NCBI RefSeq assembly: GCF_000328475.2
Contig: NC_026481.1
Coordinates: 625,315 to 689,314 of the forward strand
Source of the DNA: Mycosarcoma maydis
Taxonomy: Eukaryota > Basidiomycota > Ustilaginomycetes > Ustilaginales
Length of the DNA stretch: 64,000 bases
Direction: 5' to 3'
Shown here piece after piece: positions 30,138 through 40,067 of the stretch. Each line of letters begins with the position of its first letter. Within the stretch, counting starts at the first letter, position 1. The position numbers and the translations under genes are program-made. The notes below the pieces were generated by a model. It worked only from the letters and a program-made list of their open reading frames with translations, ran no database searches and was not told where the DNA came from.

Positions 30138-31925
30138 AACTGTCGATTGGCAATGCGTTGGTTCATACAATGTCATGTATACTTCACATTCGAATCGGTC
30201 GTCAGTTAGAAAGCTCAGTCCAAGCTGATGTGTGTCTTGCTTGGCATGATGGCGATGGCAGTTCGACACGTCTTGCTTGCAGAGCCAGTTCAGCTCTCGT
30301 AGTGCCAATCCAGACCCAAACCCATGCTTCCTGTTCGGTAACGCCGCCTTAAAGTTGGCACCAAATCCGGAACTAGAACTATCAATGTATACCTTGGATC
30401 ACAGAATCGTGTTCGACAACCAGTCACGGGCCTTGGTGCAAACGCGAGGTTGCGGCTTGGATCGGCAGTTTCTAGCTCGGCTGCGCGTTTGTGGCCATTT
30501 AACAATCACGGATCTGATGTCTGTGTCTTGGCTTACTGCGAGCAAACGAGCTAGCTTTGTTTTCATTCTCCTTGGCGATTGCATTTTCAGAGCTCGAGAT
30601 CGTGACAGCTGACATTACACTGGTTGCTAGGCGTCGCGTGCGGTAGGGCGAGAGCGTCTGGGAGAGCAGCATTCACGATTATAACTTAGTGTTTTTTTTC
30701 ACGCATTTATGTTAGTTTGTTCTCCTCCACCATCTTTTTCATCGTCGCTACGCTGGCCATCGCTTAGCGCTCGAATTTTCCCTCCCTGTACTCCCTCCCT
30801 CTTGTCGCTCGCATTTGCGCTCATATAGCCCCCCTTTCCCGGCGAGAAGGGGGCCACAACAGGCCTCAGCCGCAATCAAAGCATTATGCATTCAACCAAC
30901 GAGTGACGCTTAGCCGGGATCGTGCATCACGGAATGACTTAGGGTGGGGCTCAAATCGTGAATTCACGATTGTGAATCAAGAACCACGAATCGTGAATGC
31001 AGCAATCGCACCGTGACCGAGATGAAAGAAATGAAAGACATGCTCCATCTGTGGTTCAGTTCAAGACACAGCATTGCTTCCATCCGAAAGTGGTCGGAAG
31101 GTCGATGCGGGCGGCGATCCCTGACACAGTCAGACCGAGATAAGCGCAAGCTTGGTGGGAGTCGAGGATTGATACCTTTGAGCTTCCATCGCACCGTATG
31201 AATAACATCACTCGCGCGGCGGTCGTGACGACGGACAGGAGCTGGTTGTCACCAGATGGCGTGACTTCATCCACCCCTGAGCCTGAGTGTCGCGGTCACC
31301 GAGCGATCCGGCAAGGTATTTATACCCATCTATTCGTATCGAATCTTTCTCACATCTCAGCCGATTCACATTCGTGATTCACATTCACGTTCACATTTTG
31401 CTGCCCAGAAAGCGACAAGTAGCATCAAAGTGACAGTCACGAGTTGCGTGTTGCGTGTTGCACGTTGAAATAGCGTAATCACGAATCCTACGTAAATCCA
31501 CGTCGAGCAACCGCCCTGTGCTGACTAACACCTAGGAAGCTCCGTTCTAGCTTACATGAGCTTTTGCGATCTGTATATACATGTCTTCCTGGCAGACTGG
31601 CGAGTGCCTGCATCGCTTCTCGTGCTCATGCCCGTTCACTTTGTTCACAGCCAAGCGCAACATGCATCGCCGCACGATTTCACCCCGACTGAGCTTTCTC
31701 GCTTGTAGAAGAGGTCAAGTGCCTGCGTGGTCTACCACCGTGCAAACTACGTTGGGTGAATGAGAAAGTGCAGATACACCAGCGAGGTCTCACAGCTTCT
31801 GTACACAGACCCGCGTGGAGTGTCAAGCGTAGATAGCATCCACCGTAGTGTCAGGCGTCATGAATTCAGGCTGAAAACACAATCAACAAAGAGAGTGAGA
31901 AAAGCAAGCATGAGCCTCGCGTCTC
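30138..31925. other. 1.8 kb intergenic region
   Basis: No convincing gene is seen. Dispersed dyads occur at 30672-30680, 30954-30995 and 31365-31395. A C/T-rich segment (30720-30820) ends in a GC-rich inverted repeat: CCCCCTT (30830-30836) pairs with AAGGGGG (30847-30853). TATA-like words (31574-31580) and a 60-codon open frame at 31581 are present but not persuasive. Confidence 0.45.
30830..30853. repeat. GC-rich inverted repeat
   Basis: A perfect 7-base stem (CCCCCTT with AAGGGGG) encloses a 10-base loop, next to a C/T-rich tract. It could form a hairpin in RNA, but no transcript is evident. Confidence 0.6.
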
Positions 31926-32699
31926 TCACCAAGTGACAACAAGAGCCGTAAACGCAGCGATGACAAGCACAAACAGCAGATCGCTGAACAGCATGCCCAA
32001 AGCCGAATTGGTATGCTGTACAGGCTGGAAACTGCCGAACGAAGCCGAAGAGCCGTCCAACCTCGGAAGCGCCTCGTTGTTCGAGTTAGGCCCTGCAGTG
32101 GTGTTGGTCACCTGGTCCGGCTTGGCTGGAGGCGGAAGCACAATACCGGGCGTGTTGAAGTACGGCTGATTCTCGCTAGGGATGCTCGATTGACCGGAAG
32201 CCGGATCGGGACTGGAACCTTTAGGCTTGATGTAGAATTGCGATGAGCTATACAGCACCTTGTTCTCTGTTTCTCCCATCCACCAATGCAACGTTTCTCA
32301 TCTATGATTCAGTCATCCTGCCTCATGCTTTCCGACCGTCGAACACCGCCTCCAACTATACAACTTACGCTTGTGATCATACTTGTTAGCATCGACAAAC
32401 AACAAAGAGTATCCGCTCGCAGCAGCCAAGCACGGAATATAGACCATCGCTGCATTGTCCGATCCCTGCAGAGCATTACCGATTTCAAAATCGTCGTTCA
32501 GCAGCGTCTTGTTCGAGTTGGTCAGCATAATGGTGACGATCTTGGGATCTGTGGTGTCGCTTTTCCATGTCATGTTGTTCCAACCGCAGGCGACCCAGTA
32601 GTTGGCAGGGCCAGGGAAGGTGATTTCAAACGCCGAGGCGGTAGCTGCGAGGACGAGCAGCCCCAGTAGAAAGACCGAGAGACGGATGGCTTGCGACAT
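31926..32699 (-). CDS. Secreted GPI-anchored Ser/Thr-rich protein (Kre9/Knh1-like N-terminal domain), two exons
   Basis: This is a small cell-surface protein of about 223 residues. Exon 1 is 32699-32369 and exon 2 is 32266-31926; the 102-base intron starts GTAAGT and ends AACAG, giving the join YDHKQNKVLYSSSQFYI. A signal peptide (LSVFLLGLLVLAATASAF, cleavage near residue 23) precedes a Kre9/KNH-type fold (ITFPGPANYWVACGWNNMTW, LLFVDANKY). A Ser/Asn/Pro-rich segment and a hydrophobic tail (LFSDLLFVLVIAAFTALVV) typical of GPI attachment follow. The stop at 31926 overlaps a possible donor (GTGAGA), and a TTTTCAG acceptor lies about 60 bases on, so the last few residues may differ. The Kre9/KNH relation suggests a role in cell wall or surface structure. 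Confidence 0.8.
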
Positions 32700-33871
32700 T
32701 TCTACAGTTGAGGGGGGAGATGGAAGGATCAGAGAGGGAAAAGAATGGAAAAAGAGGGAATGGAGCAGGGAGGTAGGGGATCAACTGCGGGCAGGCAGGG
32801 GACAGGGAACGATGGAGACGCAGCGAAGAGCGAAGAGCGAAGGGAAGCTGTGAGCCTTGCTCCTTATATCCCAGTCGAGCCTCGTAAACGGATAAGTGAG
32901 AGGTGGCGTGCTCTGTTCCTTCAGCCACTCATACTGGTGATGACCTTCCGCTGAGTCACTTCATCGCCACCACCATGTCTCAATCTCATCAACAGCATCT
33001 TTGGCTGTTGCTGTCCGATCATCGCAAAATCTCACCCACTCTTGCAATCTCCGCAAGCCCCTGTACAGTTGCAGATTTCCATATCTCCCCGCCACCAGCC
33101 GGCAGCATCAACCTCACACACGAGCGTATCCAACTGTTGACGCCCACTTTTCGTCTACCAGCCAGCGTTGAATGATTTATTGATCATGGCTTCATACCGA
33201 GCTTAACCCGACCTTGATCCGAGCTCTCATCCGACATTGAACGCAGGCGATAGAGTAGTAAACTCATAGACTGCGGCCGATCTTCCATCCAAGCAGACCA
33301 ATAGGTCTCGAATTCATCTGCATAGCAGACCAGATCAGCGTTACAGTAATTCTCCTCAAATGTAAACAGAAAAGCCCATTGTTCGTGCATGAATATTGTA
33401 TCGAGGCAAGCTGTGGGTGGAAGTCTGAACCCGGCTTTCGTGTGGGCTTTGCTGTCGATAGCGAAGGATCGTGGATGTCACCATGTAGACATGCCAGGAT
33501 CAATCGTGAATCGTGAAGCTCATTCGTGATTTCTGCTGGAAGGGGGATTTGTTTTGGATGATGTATAGTGTCAGACCGAGGTAGTTCTCGAGCTGGCAAA
33601 TGGGAAATGCTCACGTGATGCAGCGATATACATGACAATCTCGAATCTGTGGAAATTTTTGAAGGATCGGACCCTTCTTTGCATTTTGTCTGCAACTCCA
33701 CACCTGGATGTGAAGAACCTGTCGGTCGACACCTTCTCGTCCTCTTCCATCAAGCTATACCGGGGACACCACACCACAAGGCAGCACTTTTTTCACCGCA
33801 ACGTCACCACAACGAAACCGAGAGGACATATCGAATTCCTGCATCACTTTGACGAGCTAGTTTTGCGCACG
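32700..33871. other. Divergent region between GPI-protein and Trm112 genes
   Basis: No supported gene is seen. The first 200 bases are a purine-rich (GGGA/GAGA) stretch, that is C/T-rich on the coding strand of the GPI-protein gene, as expected for its leader. Dispersed dyads occur at 33500-33535. The frame of Trm112 is open upstream to about 33632, but that part shows no conserved sequence. Confidence 0.4.
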
Positions 33872-34362
33872 ATGAGGCTGCTAACACATAATCTGCTCGC
33901 GTGCCACGCAAAAGCATGCGCAACCACATCGAACAACTTCCCTCTTATTCTGAAAGACGTTCAGCTCGAACTCATCGAGGCGGAACCGAACGAAATATTC
34001 ATCAAGGGCTTCCTCCCTAAACTTGATTGGCCAGCCCTTGTCAAGACAGCGAGGAGTTTGGGCGATACGACTTTGCCAGACCAGGGACCGGATCCTTCCA
34101 AGCCATTGGAAGACGAGGCGCTCATCAAGTTGTTACATCATGTATTGCTCGAGGTAAGTTGCAGCTGTAATTTGAGCCAAGTTTGGTTGAGATGTGGCGG
34201 ATATGAGAAGATTGACGAAAGCTCTTTGTTGGCACAATGACACGATGATGACAGATTCACGTGGTGGAAGGTCAAATGATCTGTCCAAACTGCTCGCACA
34301 TCTACCAGATCCGAAGTGGTATTCCAAATATGCTGCTGGCTGAGCACGAGATTGGCAAGTGA
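33872..34362 (+). CDS. TRM112: Trm112, multifunctional methyltransferase activator, two exons
   Basis: This is a small zinc protein of 129 residues that stabilises several methyltransferases (Mtq2 on eRF1, Trm9 and Trm11 on tRNA, Bud23 on 18S rRNA). Exons are 33872-34153 and 34255-34362; the intron runs GTAAGT to ACAG with phase 0. The N-terminus MRLLTHNLLACHAKAC gives C11 and C16, and the second exon gives CPNC (C104, C107), together the family zinc site. The middle has the family pattern FPLILKDVQLE and LPKLDWPALVKTARSLG, and the end is RSGIPNMLLAEHEIGK. Length matches yeast and human Trm112. The ATG at 33872 was chosen because homology begins exactly there, although the frame is open further upstream. 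Confidence 0.95.
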
Positions 34363-35257
34363 TGCATGGACACAACTCCGACCACCGGAAACGGCAGCTG
34401 GCTGAACTCGACGAAGCATGTATACGTACAGACGAGGCTTCGACCGGGTTTCGAGCTGTAGCATTGAATCAACGAGCACCTGTGGTTCCAATTGTAATTG
34501 TACCGAATTCATTGATCTGAGCACATGCGGCAAGTCCAGCTACGACTGGGTCGACAACTAGGGCTCAACACCAGATGTGAACGATAGCTGTCTTGTTTCC
34601 AGTTCTTGCGAGCCTTTTTTTTAGCGAAAAGTGCTTGAGCCTGCATTCTGTCGCTGCGATAGACATGATGCAAGCCGTATACCACAAAGTGGCGAAGCGT
34701 GAGAATCACGAATCGTGAATGAAAGAAGGTCCAGGATTCGAAAGTCGGAATCGGGCCAGATTAACGATTGCAATCGTGAATTTTGCACTGTACGATTCGT
34801 AATCGGCGATGCGTTCTCGTTCATGGACGATGCACTGGCAGGACTCACAGACTGTGAAATGCCACGCGTTGGAAATTCGAGGCGCAGGCACAGCGCTGCT
34901 GTCACACACAGACCAAGCAGCCAAACAAATACGCTGAGATCAACACTCTACCGCGCTGCTCCCTCCACTCCTACCATCCCGTTGACGTGATTTGGCTCCT
35001 CCTATCTTGCCTTGGCTTTCCTCTGACACATCAAGCTACCTTCAGCCAACAGTATCCACCGACATCACGGCTGCGAGCCTCATTTATCCGATCGCCGCGG
35101 CTAACAAAACCCCTTCATTTCATTATAGGACAACCCGCCCAAAACGCATCTTCCTGGACGAAACCATCACACATCCGATCACACCAGCGCTTTTTTCGAC
35201 AAGCACGCAGCGCATTAGTACAACAACTGCCAAGGAACCAACACCTCCGTGGAAATC
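34363..35257. other. Intergenic region between Trm112 and Vps26
   Basis: No supported gene is seen. Dispersed dyads lie at 34703-34722 and 34775-34805. From about 34940 the sequence becomes C/T-rich and probably forms the Vps26 promoter and leader. Confidence 0.4.
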
Positions 35258-36549
35258 ATGGCGTCGTTCTTCTCCTTCTCCTCGCCGGTCGATGTCGACG
35301 TGCGGTTGGAAGACGAAGATGCGCGAAAACAGGTCGAGATCAAGATGGACAAGGCGGGCAAGGAAAAGTGTCCCATCTACTTTGATGGGGAAAGTGTGAA
35401 AGGATCGGTACGTTGCTTCACGCCTCTCGTTTCTGAGAGCCGACAGCCAAGGAGCCGTACAACTAACAATCAACACTTGCATTTGTGACCGTGTGAATCG
35501 CGCACAACGACAGGTATCGGTGCGCGTACGCGATGGCAAGAAACTTGTACATGAGGGTATCAAGATCGAGTTTGTTGGCAGTATAGGTATGTCGCTCCCG
35601 ATTCGCTGTCGAACATAGCTCTCAAAGACATAGACTGATGTTTTGAGCTCCGCGTTCTTTTGGCGGCATGTAACAGAAATGTTCTACGACCGCGGCAACC
35701 ACTACGAATTCCTCTCGCTCGTACAGGAGCTCGCATCACCGGGAGAGATGAGGGCAGCACAAAACTTTGAATTCGAGTTCAAAAACGTCGAAAAGCAGTA
35801 TGAAAGCTATAACGGCATCAATGTCAAGTTGAGGTATGTCCGCCTGCTCTCTCCCGTCCCTTTGATGCATGGCGTATCGCGTGTAACAATGCTGATGAAA
35901 ACAATCTTTGTTGTTCTTGCGTGCGTTTCGCAAAAGGTATTATATTCGGGTCACGATATCAAGACGCTTGACCGATGTGGTCAAGGAACGCGATATCTGG
36001 GTCCACTCGTATCGCATGCCACCAGACTCGAACAACGCCATCAAGATGGAAGTCGGTATCGAGGATTGTTTGCACATCGAGTTTGAGTACAACAAGTCAA
36101 AGTAAGCCGTCATCGTTTCTGTTTCCGTAGTGAAACCTATCTGCTTTGTTGCTCGAACATGGATCTCACTCTGTTCTTACTGTTTCCGCGCTTGCAGATA
36201 TCACCTGAAAGACGTCATTGTGGGCAAGATCTATTTCCTTCTCGTTCGAATCAAAATCAAGCACATGGAACTATCGATCATTCGACGCGAAACCACTGGC
36301 GCGGCGCCGAACCAGTACAACGAATCCGAGACCATCACCAAGTTCGAAATCATGGACGGTGCTCCCGTGCGAGGCGAGACTATTCCCATTCGTCTCTTCT
36401 TAGGTGGATTCGAACTGACTCCTACGTTCCGAGATGTCAACAAAAAGTTCAGCACGAGGTATTACCTGAATTTGGTGTTGATCGACGAGGAGAACAGGAG
36501 GTACTTTAAGCAACAGGAAATCACGGTGTTTAGAATCCCCGAAAACTAG
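35258..36549 (+). CDS. VPS26: Vps26, retromer subunit, five exons
   Basis: This arrestin-fold subunit of the retromer cargo complex (298 residues) returns receptors from endosomes to the Golgi. Exons are 35258-35407, 35514-35586, 35677-35833, 35937-36101 and 36198-36549, all with GT-AG borders and consistent frame. Conserved sequence runs throughout: CPIYFDGESVKG, RDGKKLVHEGIKIEFVG, EMFYDRGNHYEFLSL, NVKLRYYIRVTI, HLKDVIVGKIYFLLVRIKIK, IPIRLFLGGFELTPTFRDVN and KFSTRYYLNLVLIDEENRRY. Length equals that of other Vps26 proteins. It has more introns than any other gene in the window. The ATG follows AAATC; a GTG three codons upstream is unlikely to be used. Confidence 0.97.
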
Positions 36550-37416
36550 CGTTTCAGCAGACGGCCTTGTGGTCGAAAGACAATGCAGTCATCACATACC
36601 CCAGCCGGAAGAGGTGAAGTTGGGCATCCGAATGTGATGGTATGGTCGAGACGACCTTCCAAAAATCATTTGGAATGACGGGCTCGTGAGTCGAGGCATG
36701 AGACGAATCGATGGAGCAAAGTGCACGCACCTCTTGAGCTTCACATGGAACCAACAAATTTCGCCGCGCTAGGATAATCGACATGGGTTCGGCCTTCCCT
36801 CTGTATCTGCTGAGACGTTCACGCCTCGAGTTTTCATTCAGATTCGATTCTGCGGTCAGACGCTCTGGCCATCCGATAACGTAAGGCCTCTTTCGCCCTC
36901 ACGTCAAAAATTTAATCGGCGAAGCAGCTTTCAGGGGAGACATACGGTAATTGCAAGACAGAGAACACTCGACCCATCGGCTTGTCCAATATCGCCATGG
37001 GTTGCTCACTGAACAAGTTATACATCTGACCAAATTCAATCCCTTATCGTGGGCAAGATACTGGACAACGAGCTACTCAAAGCCTTGTTTCCCTCATCTC
37101 GGTAGGATTTGCAATTGTGAAACGATCAAGCAGCCAATGTCTTCATTCTGAGCAAACCTCATCGCACGTTCGATGCGGTCTGAGCATCGGCTAAGCTCAT
37201 CTTTGCTGACAGTGAGTATCGCCTAGATGACTTACATCACATAGCCGTGTGCTGCATCGCAAGTACTGTGCTCTGCAGCCGTAGCGAGCGCTGACAGCAT
37301 GCTTGCGCGCGTATATATCACCGTGTTGCCCCGACCGCCTGTGCTTTTACGACGACACCACTTTGACTCTATGCTCTGCGTGAAGTCGGCGGCGGTGTGC
37401 ACATTTCCACTTCCGC
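36550..37416. other. Intergenic region ahead of the orphan gene
   Basis: No supported gene is seen, and few dispersed dyads occur here, unlike most other gaps. A TATA-like word lies at 37312-37317. Confidence 0.4.
37312..37317 (+). promoter_or_regulatory. Possible TATA box of the orphan 824-residue gene
   Basis: TATATA lies 100 bases before the ATG at 37417. Spacing suits a core promoter; there is no other evidence. Confidence 0.35.
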
Positions 37417-39891
37417 ATGTCGCTCCTGCCCCAACCCGACTCCTTTGGTGATGACACCGACTACAGGCGAGACACGACCCTGTTTCCGATTCCCGTCATC
37501 GAACGCGCAAGCCAGCTCTATGCCGCCGTCTCCATGAAAAGAAATCAACTCGATGCTGTGTCCTCAGCTTTCAACAGTCGTGCCCAACGCCCCGTTCCTC
37601 TTGACAAGATACTAGGCCAGCCGACCGACGACCGTATCGCTTTCTTCCAACGTGCCTTTCCTGCTCAACTTGAACCCGATTCTACCTTCGATACGATCCT
37701 CACGTGCAAATTGGCTTCCGTGATGTTCTCCGCATCAGAACCATCAAGCCCTCTGTCGATGTTGTTCGAAGGAGTAATCGCCGATTCATATGCCGATTAT
37801 CCGTACACTCCTGGTCGTACCCCGGATTCGCCGTGTTGGGAGCGCTCGAGTGAGCCACGGATCCGGACTAGCGATAGGGATCGCGCCATGGATGAGAGGA
37901 TGTATCTTCACAGCCCATGTCAAGAGGACGGGTCCAGCGTCAAGATCTCGGCTGACCAGCATGGCAATGATCACCACAACAGCTCTCAACTCTCGGACGC
38001 ATCCAGTGCAGGATCATCAACTGTTGACGAGACGCCCGGACCGGCTCACCAAGCATTCAGCAATACTTCGAGCTCGAACGATTCTTGCAGCGCTTCAACC
38101 ATCGTGACCTACTCGTCTCCACCTCAAATCGAAAAATCGTCTCTGTTGCACTCACACTGCTCGTCGCCAACCTCGACGTTTGCTGACGGATCATCATTGC
38201 CGCCTGTCCTTCCTGTGACACCCCGAAGCGCTATCACCGACGTAGCAACAATGTTGGACGAAACTTTAGCACAGGTGATTGCGGATCGAGCCAAACGTAC
38301 GCCGATCGAGCAATGTGTCGAGCCCTCTGTGTCGTCGGCGACTCGAGCAGAGCGCCAAACTCGGGAAAGCGGGGTCGACGACCTGGATCGATTTCGAATG
38401 CCTGGTGGTTGCGGCTCGCTGTGCGATTCGCGAGCTAGCTTCGGCACTTTCGGACAAACCTCGGCGGCTGCTCCACAGGAGATCGTTAGGCATAGCCCGA
38501 TAGCTCTGGCGATGACTAAGCGCGTGATGAAGCAGAAGACCGAGAGGCCACCTGCAAGACCTCCACGTCCAGAGCACTGTCGTGGGACATTGGAGGATCT
38601 GAGCGCCATCACGGTTCCCGTCTTCTTCGTTCAGAGGAGAAGCTCTCCGACGTTGAGGAGTATAAGGAAGAGTCCGGAAGAGTACTTGAACAGGAAGCCG
38701 GGTAGGATGGGCTCTGTGGCGGATCGGTGCGTAGTCGCGCAAAATGTCAAGAAGGAAAGCGGCGGTGTTGCAAAGTTTCAACTGGGTCCAGCGCCTCCGA
38801 AGTTGCCTAGGAAAGATTCTGCGAGAGCAACACGTGGTGTGGCTTGGACGGATTCCGTAGCAGCTGGACAAACGACAGTCGGAGTCACTCTAGCTGGATC
38901 AGCTCGTTCAGAACTAACAGCTCCGGCGAGGGCTAGGAGGATCAGCTCCGTCTCTGTGCAAACCTTTGTCTCGGCACGATCACGCGCCGAATGTCCCATC
39001 GAAACGGCTGAAGCTGGGCAGTTGTTCGGGAATGATAGGACGAGAGAGATTAAGGTTTGCTGGGTGCACGAGTCGGCGCAACAGCGAGATGATCCGATCG
39101 AAGTGCTCAATGTCGAACACCATACGACAGGTGTAACAGATCGACGCTCTTGTGCGCATGCTAGTCACTGTTCCAAGCCGCTCAATCAGTCAGCGGAGCC
39201 GCGACCTCCTTCAGCAGTGGTGTGGAAGAAGCCGTCACTGTTGCGCAAACTTTCGACTTCGTTGCGGAGGTCTCCTTCGAAGTCGACCGATCCACATGCT
39301 GGCGGGACGGACTACAGCCGAATTGCAGGCGCGCATCGCGGCGCGGTCGGGGAAGATGAGTGGAAGAGCGCAGCTGTTCATACCCAGGTGCCAAATTCTG
39401 CTCCGCTCACACACCGGCCGACGACGATCAGAGTCGTTGCGTCCACAGCGTCGCTTGCAACAGTCAAATACTGGACAGCAACGTGCAAGGACCACGGTTT
39501 TCACATGCGTTCCGCCGACAGTAGCATCGCGTCGGCTCCAACACGTACTGTCACTGCCAGCTCCACTCCACCCTCGACGACGATCACTCGGCTCCACACC
39601 CCGACCGTACAAGCCACGTCTCTGGCTCGATCGTCGTCGCATCAGCGGTCGTCTTCGTCGCCTTCACCAACCATGCTCACGCTGAAACGCAAAACGAGCT
39701 TCTCCAGCACTCACACTAGCAGCCCCGTGAGAAATACACGAGCGTCGTCGTCTGTGGGATTGATAAGGAAACCTTCGCGAACAACCATCGTAGGATCCGC
39801 AAAGCAAAGCGTCACACACTTGGATGGCGTGGCTGCCAACAAGTCCACTTGCGGCGTGACAAGTGTGTCTATTCGTCGAGTGGCGACCTGA
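37417..39891 (+). CDS. Unrecognised Ser/Thr/Arg-rich disordered protein
   Basis: I do not recognise this 824-residue protein. The first 100 residues look the most ordered (FPIPVIERASQLYAAVSMKR and DRIAFFQRAFPAQLEPD). The rest is rich in S, T, P and R with no membrane helix. A proline-rich motif, RPPARPPRPEHC, at about residue 380 could bind SH3 domains. Repeated basic-Ser patches appear in the second half (LLRKLSTSLRRSPSKS, LTLKRKTSFSS, LIRKPSRTT), of the kind phosphorylated by basophilic kinases. The frame is intact without introns and codon choice resembles the neighbours. It converges with the PAAF1-like gene, 176 bases apart. It may be a signalling or scaffold protein, but that is only inference. 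Confidence 0.75.
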   Translation: MSLLPQPDSFGDDTDYRRDTTLFPIPVIERASQLYAAVSMKRNQLDAVSSAFNSRAQRPVPLDKILGQPTDDRIAFFQRAFPAQLEPDSTFDTILTCKLASVMFSASEPSSPLSMLFEGVIADSYADYPYTPGRTPDSPCWERSSEPRIRTSDRDRAMDERMYLHSPCQEDGSSVKISADQHGNDHHNSSQLSDASSAGSSTVDETPGPAHQAFSNTSSSNDSCSASTIVTYSSPPQIEKSSLLHSHCSSPTSTFADGSSLPPVLPVTPRSAITDVATMLDETLAQVIADRAKRTPIEQCVEPSVSSATRAERQTRESGVDDLDRFRMPGGCGSLCDSRASFGTFGQTSAAAPQEIVRHSPIALAMTKRVMKQKTERPPARPPRPEHCRGTLEDLSAITVPVFFVQRRSSPTLRSIRKSPEEYLNRKPGRMGSVADRCVVAQNVKKESGGVAKFQLGPAPPKLPRKDSARATRGVAWTDSVAAGQTTVGVTLAGSARSELTAPARARRISSVSVQTFVSARSRAECPIETAEAGQLFGNDRTREIKVCWVHESAQQRDDPIEVLNVEHHTTGVTDRRSCAHASHCSKPLNQSAEPRPPSAVVWKKPSLLRKLSTSLRRSPSKSTDPHAGGTDYSRIAGAHRGAVGEDEWKSAAVHTQVPNSAPLTHRPTTIRVVASTASLATVKYWTATCKDHGFHMRSADSSIASAPTRTVTASSTPPSTTITRLHTPTVQATSLARSSSHQRSSSSPSPTMLTLKRKTSFSSTHTSSPVRNTRASSSVGLIRKPSRTTIVGSAKQSVTHLDGVAANKSTCGVTSVSIRRVAT

Positions 39892-40067
39892 GCTTGCCTG
39901 TTCGCTCATCTGCTAACTGTCATTACGCGTCTTGGTTTAGTCGATCTTTGCCTGTCCACACCCACGCACACGGCACAGACCTTTGTGAATCTCACGTTTT
40001 CTAAACCTACTGAATCGACATTACACTGTACAGAGACTGTGTGTGATTTGCAGGCTGAGCTTGTTGA

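Noticed and set aside
30138..31925. Search for tRNA or 5S rRNA genes in this and the other gaps
   Set aside because: No B-box-like GGTTCGAAT with a matching A-box and acceptor stem was found by eye; a covariance-model scan would be decisive.
33632..33871. 80-residue N-terminal extension of Trm112
   Set aside because: The frame is open upstream but Trm112 homology starts exactly at the ATG at 33872 and the total length then matches the family.
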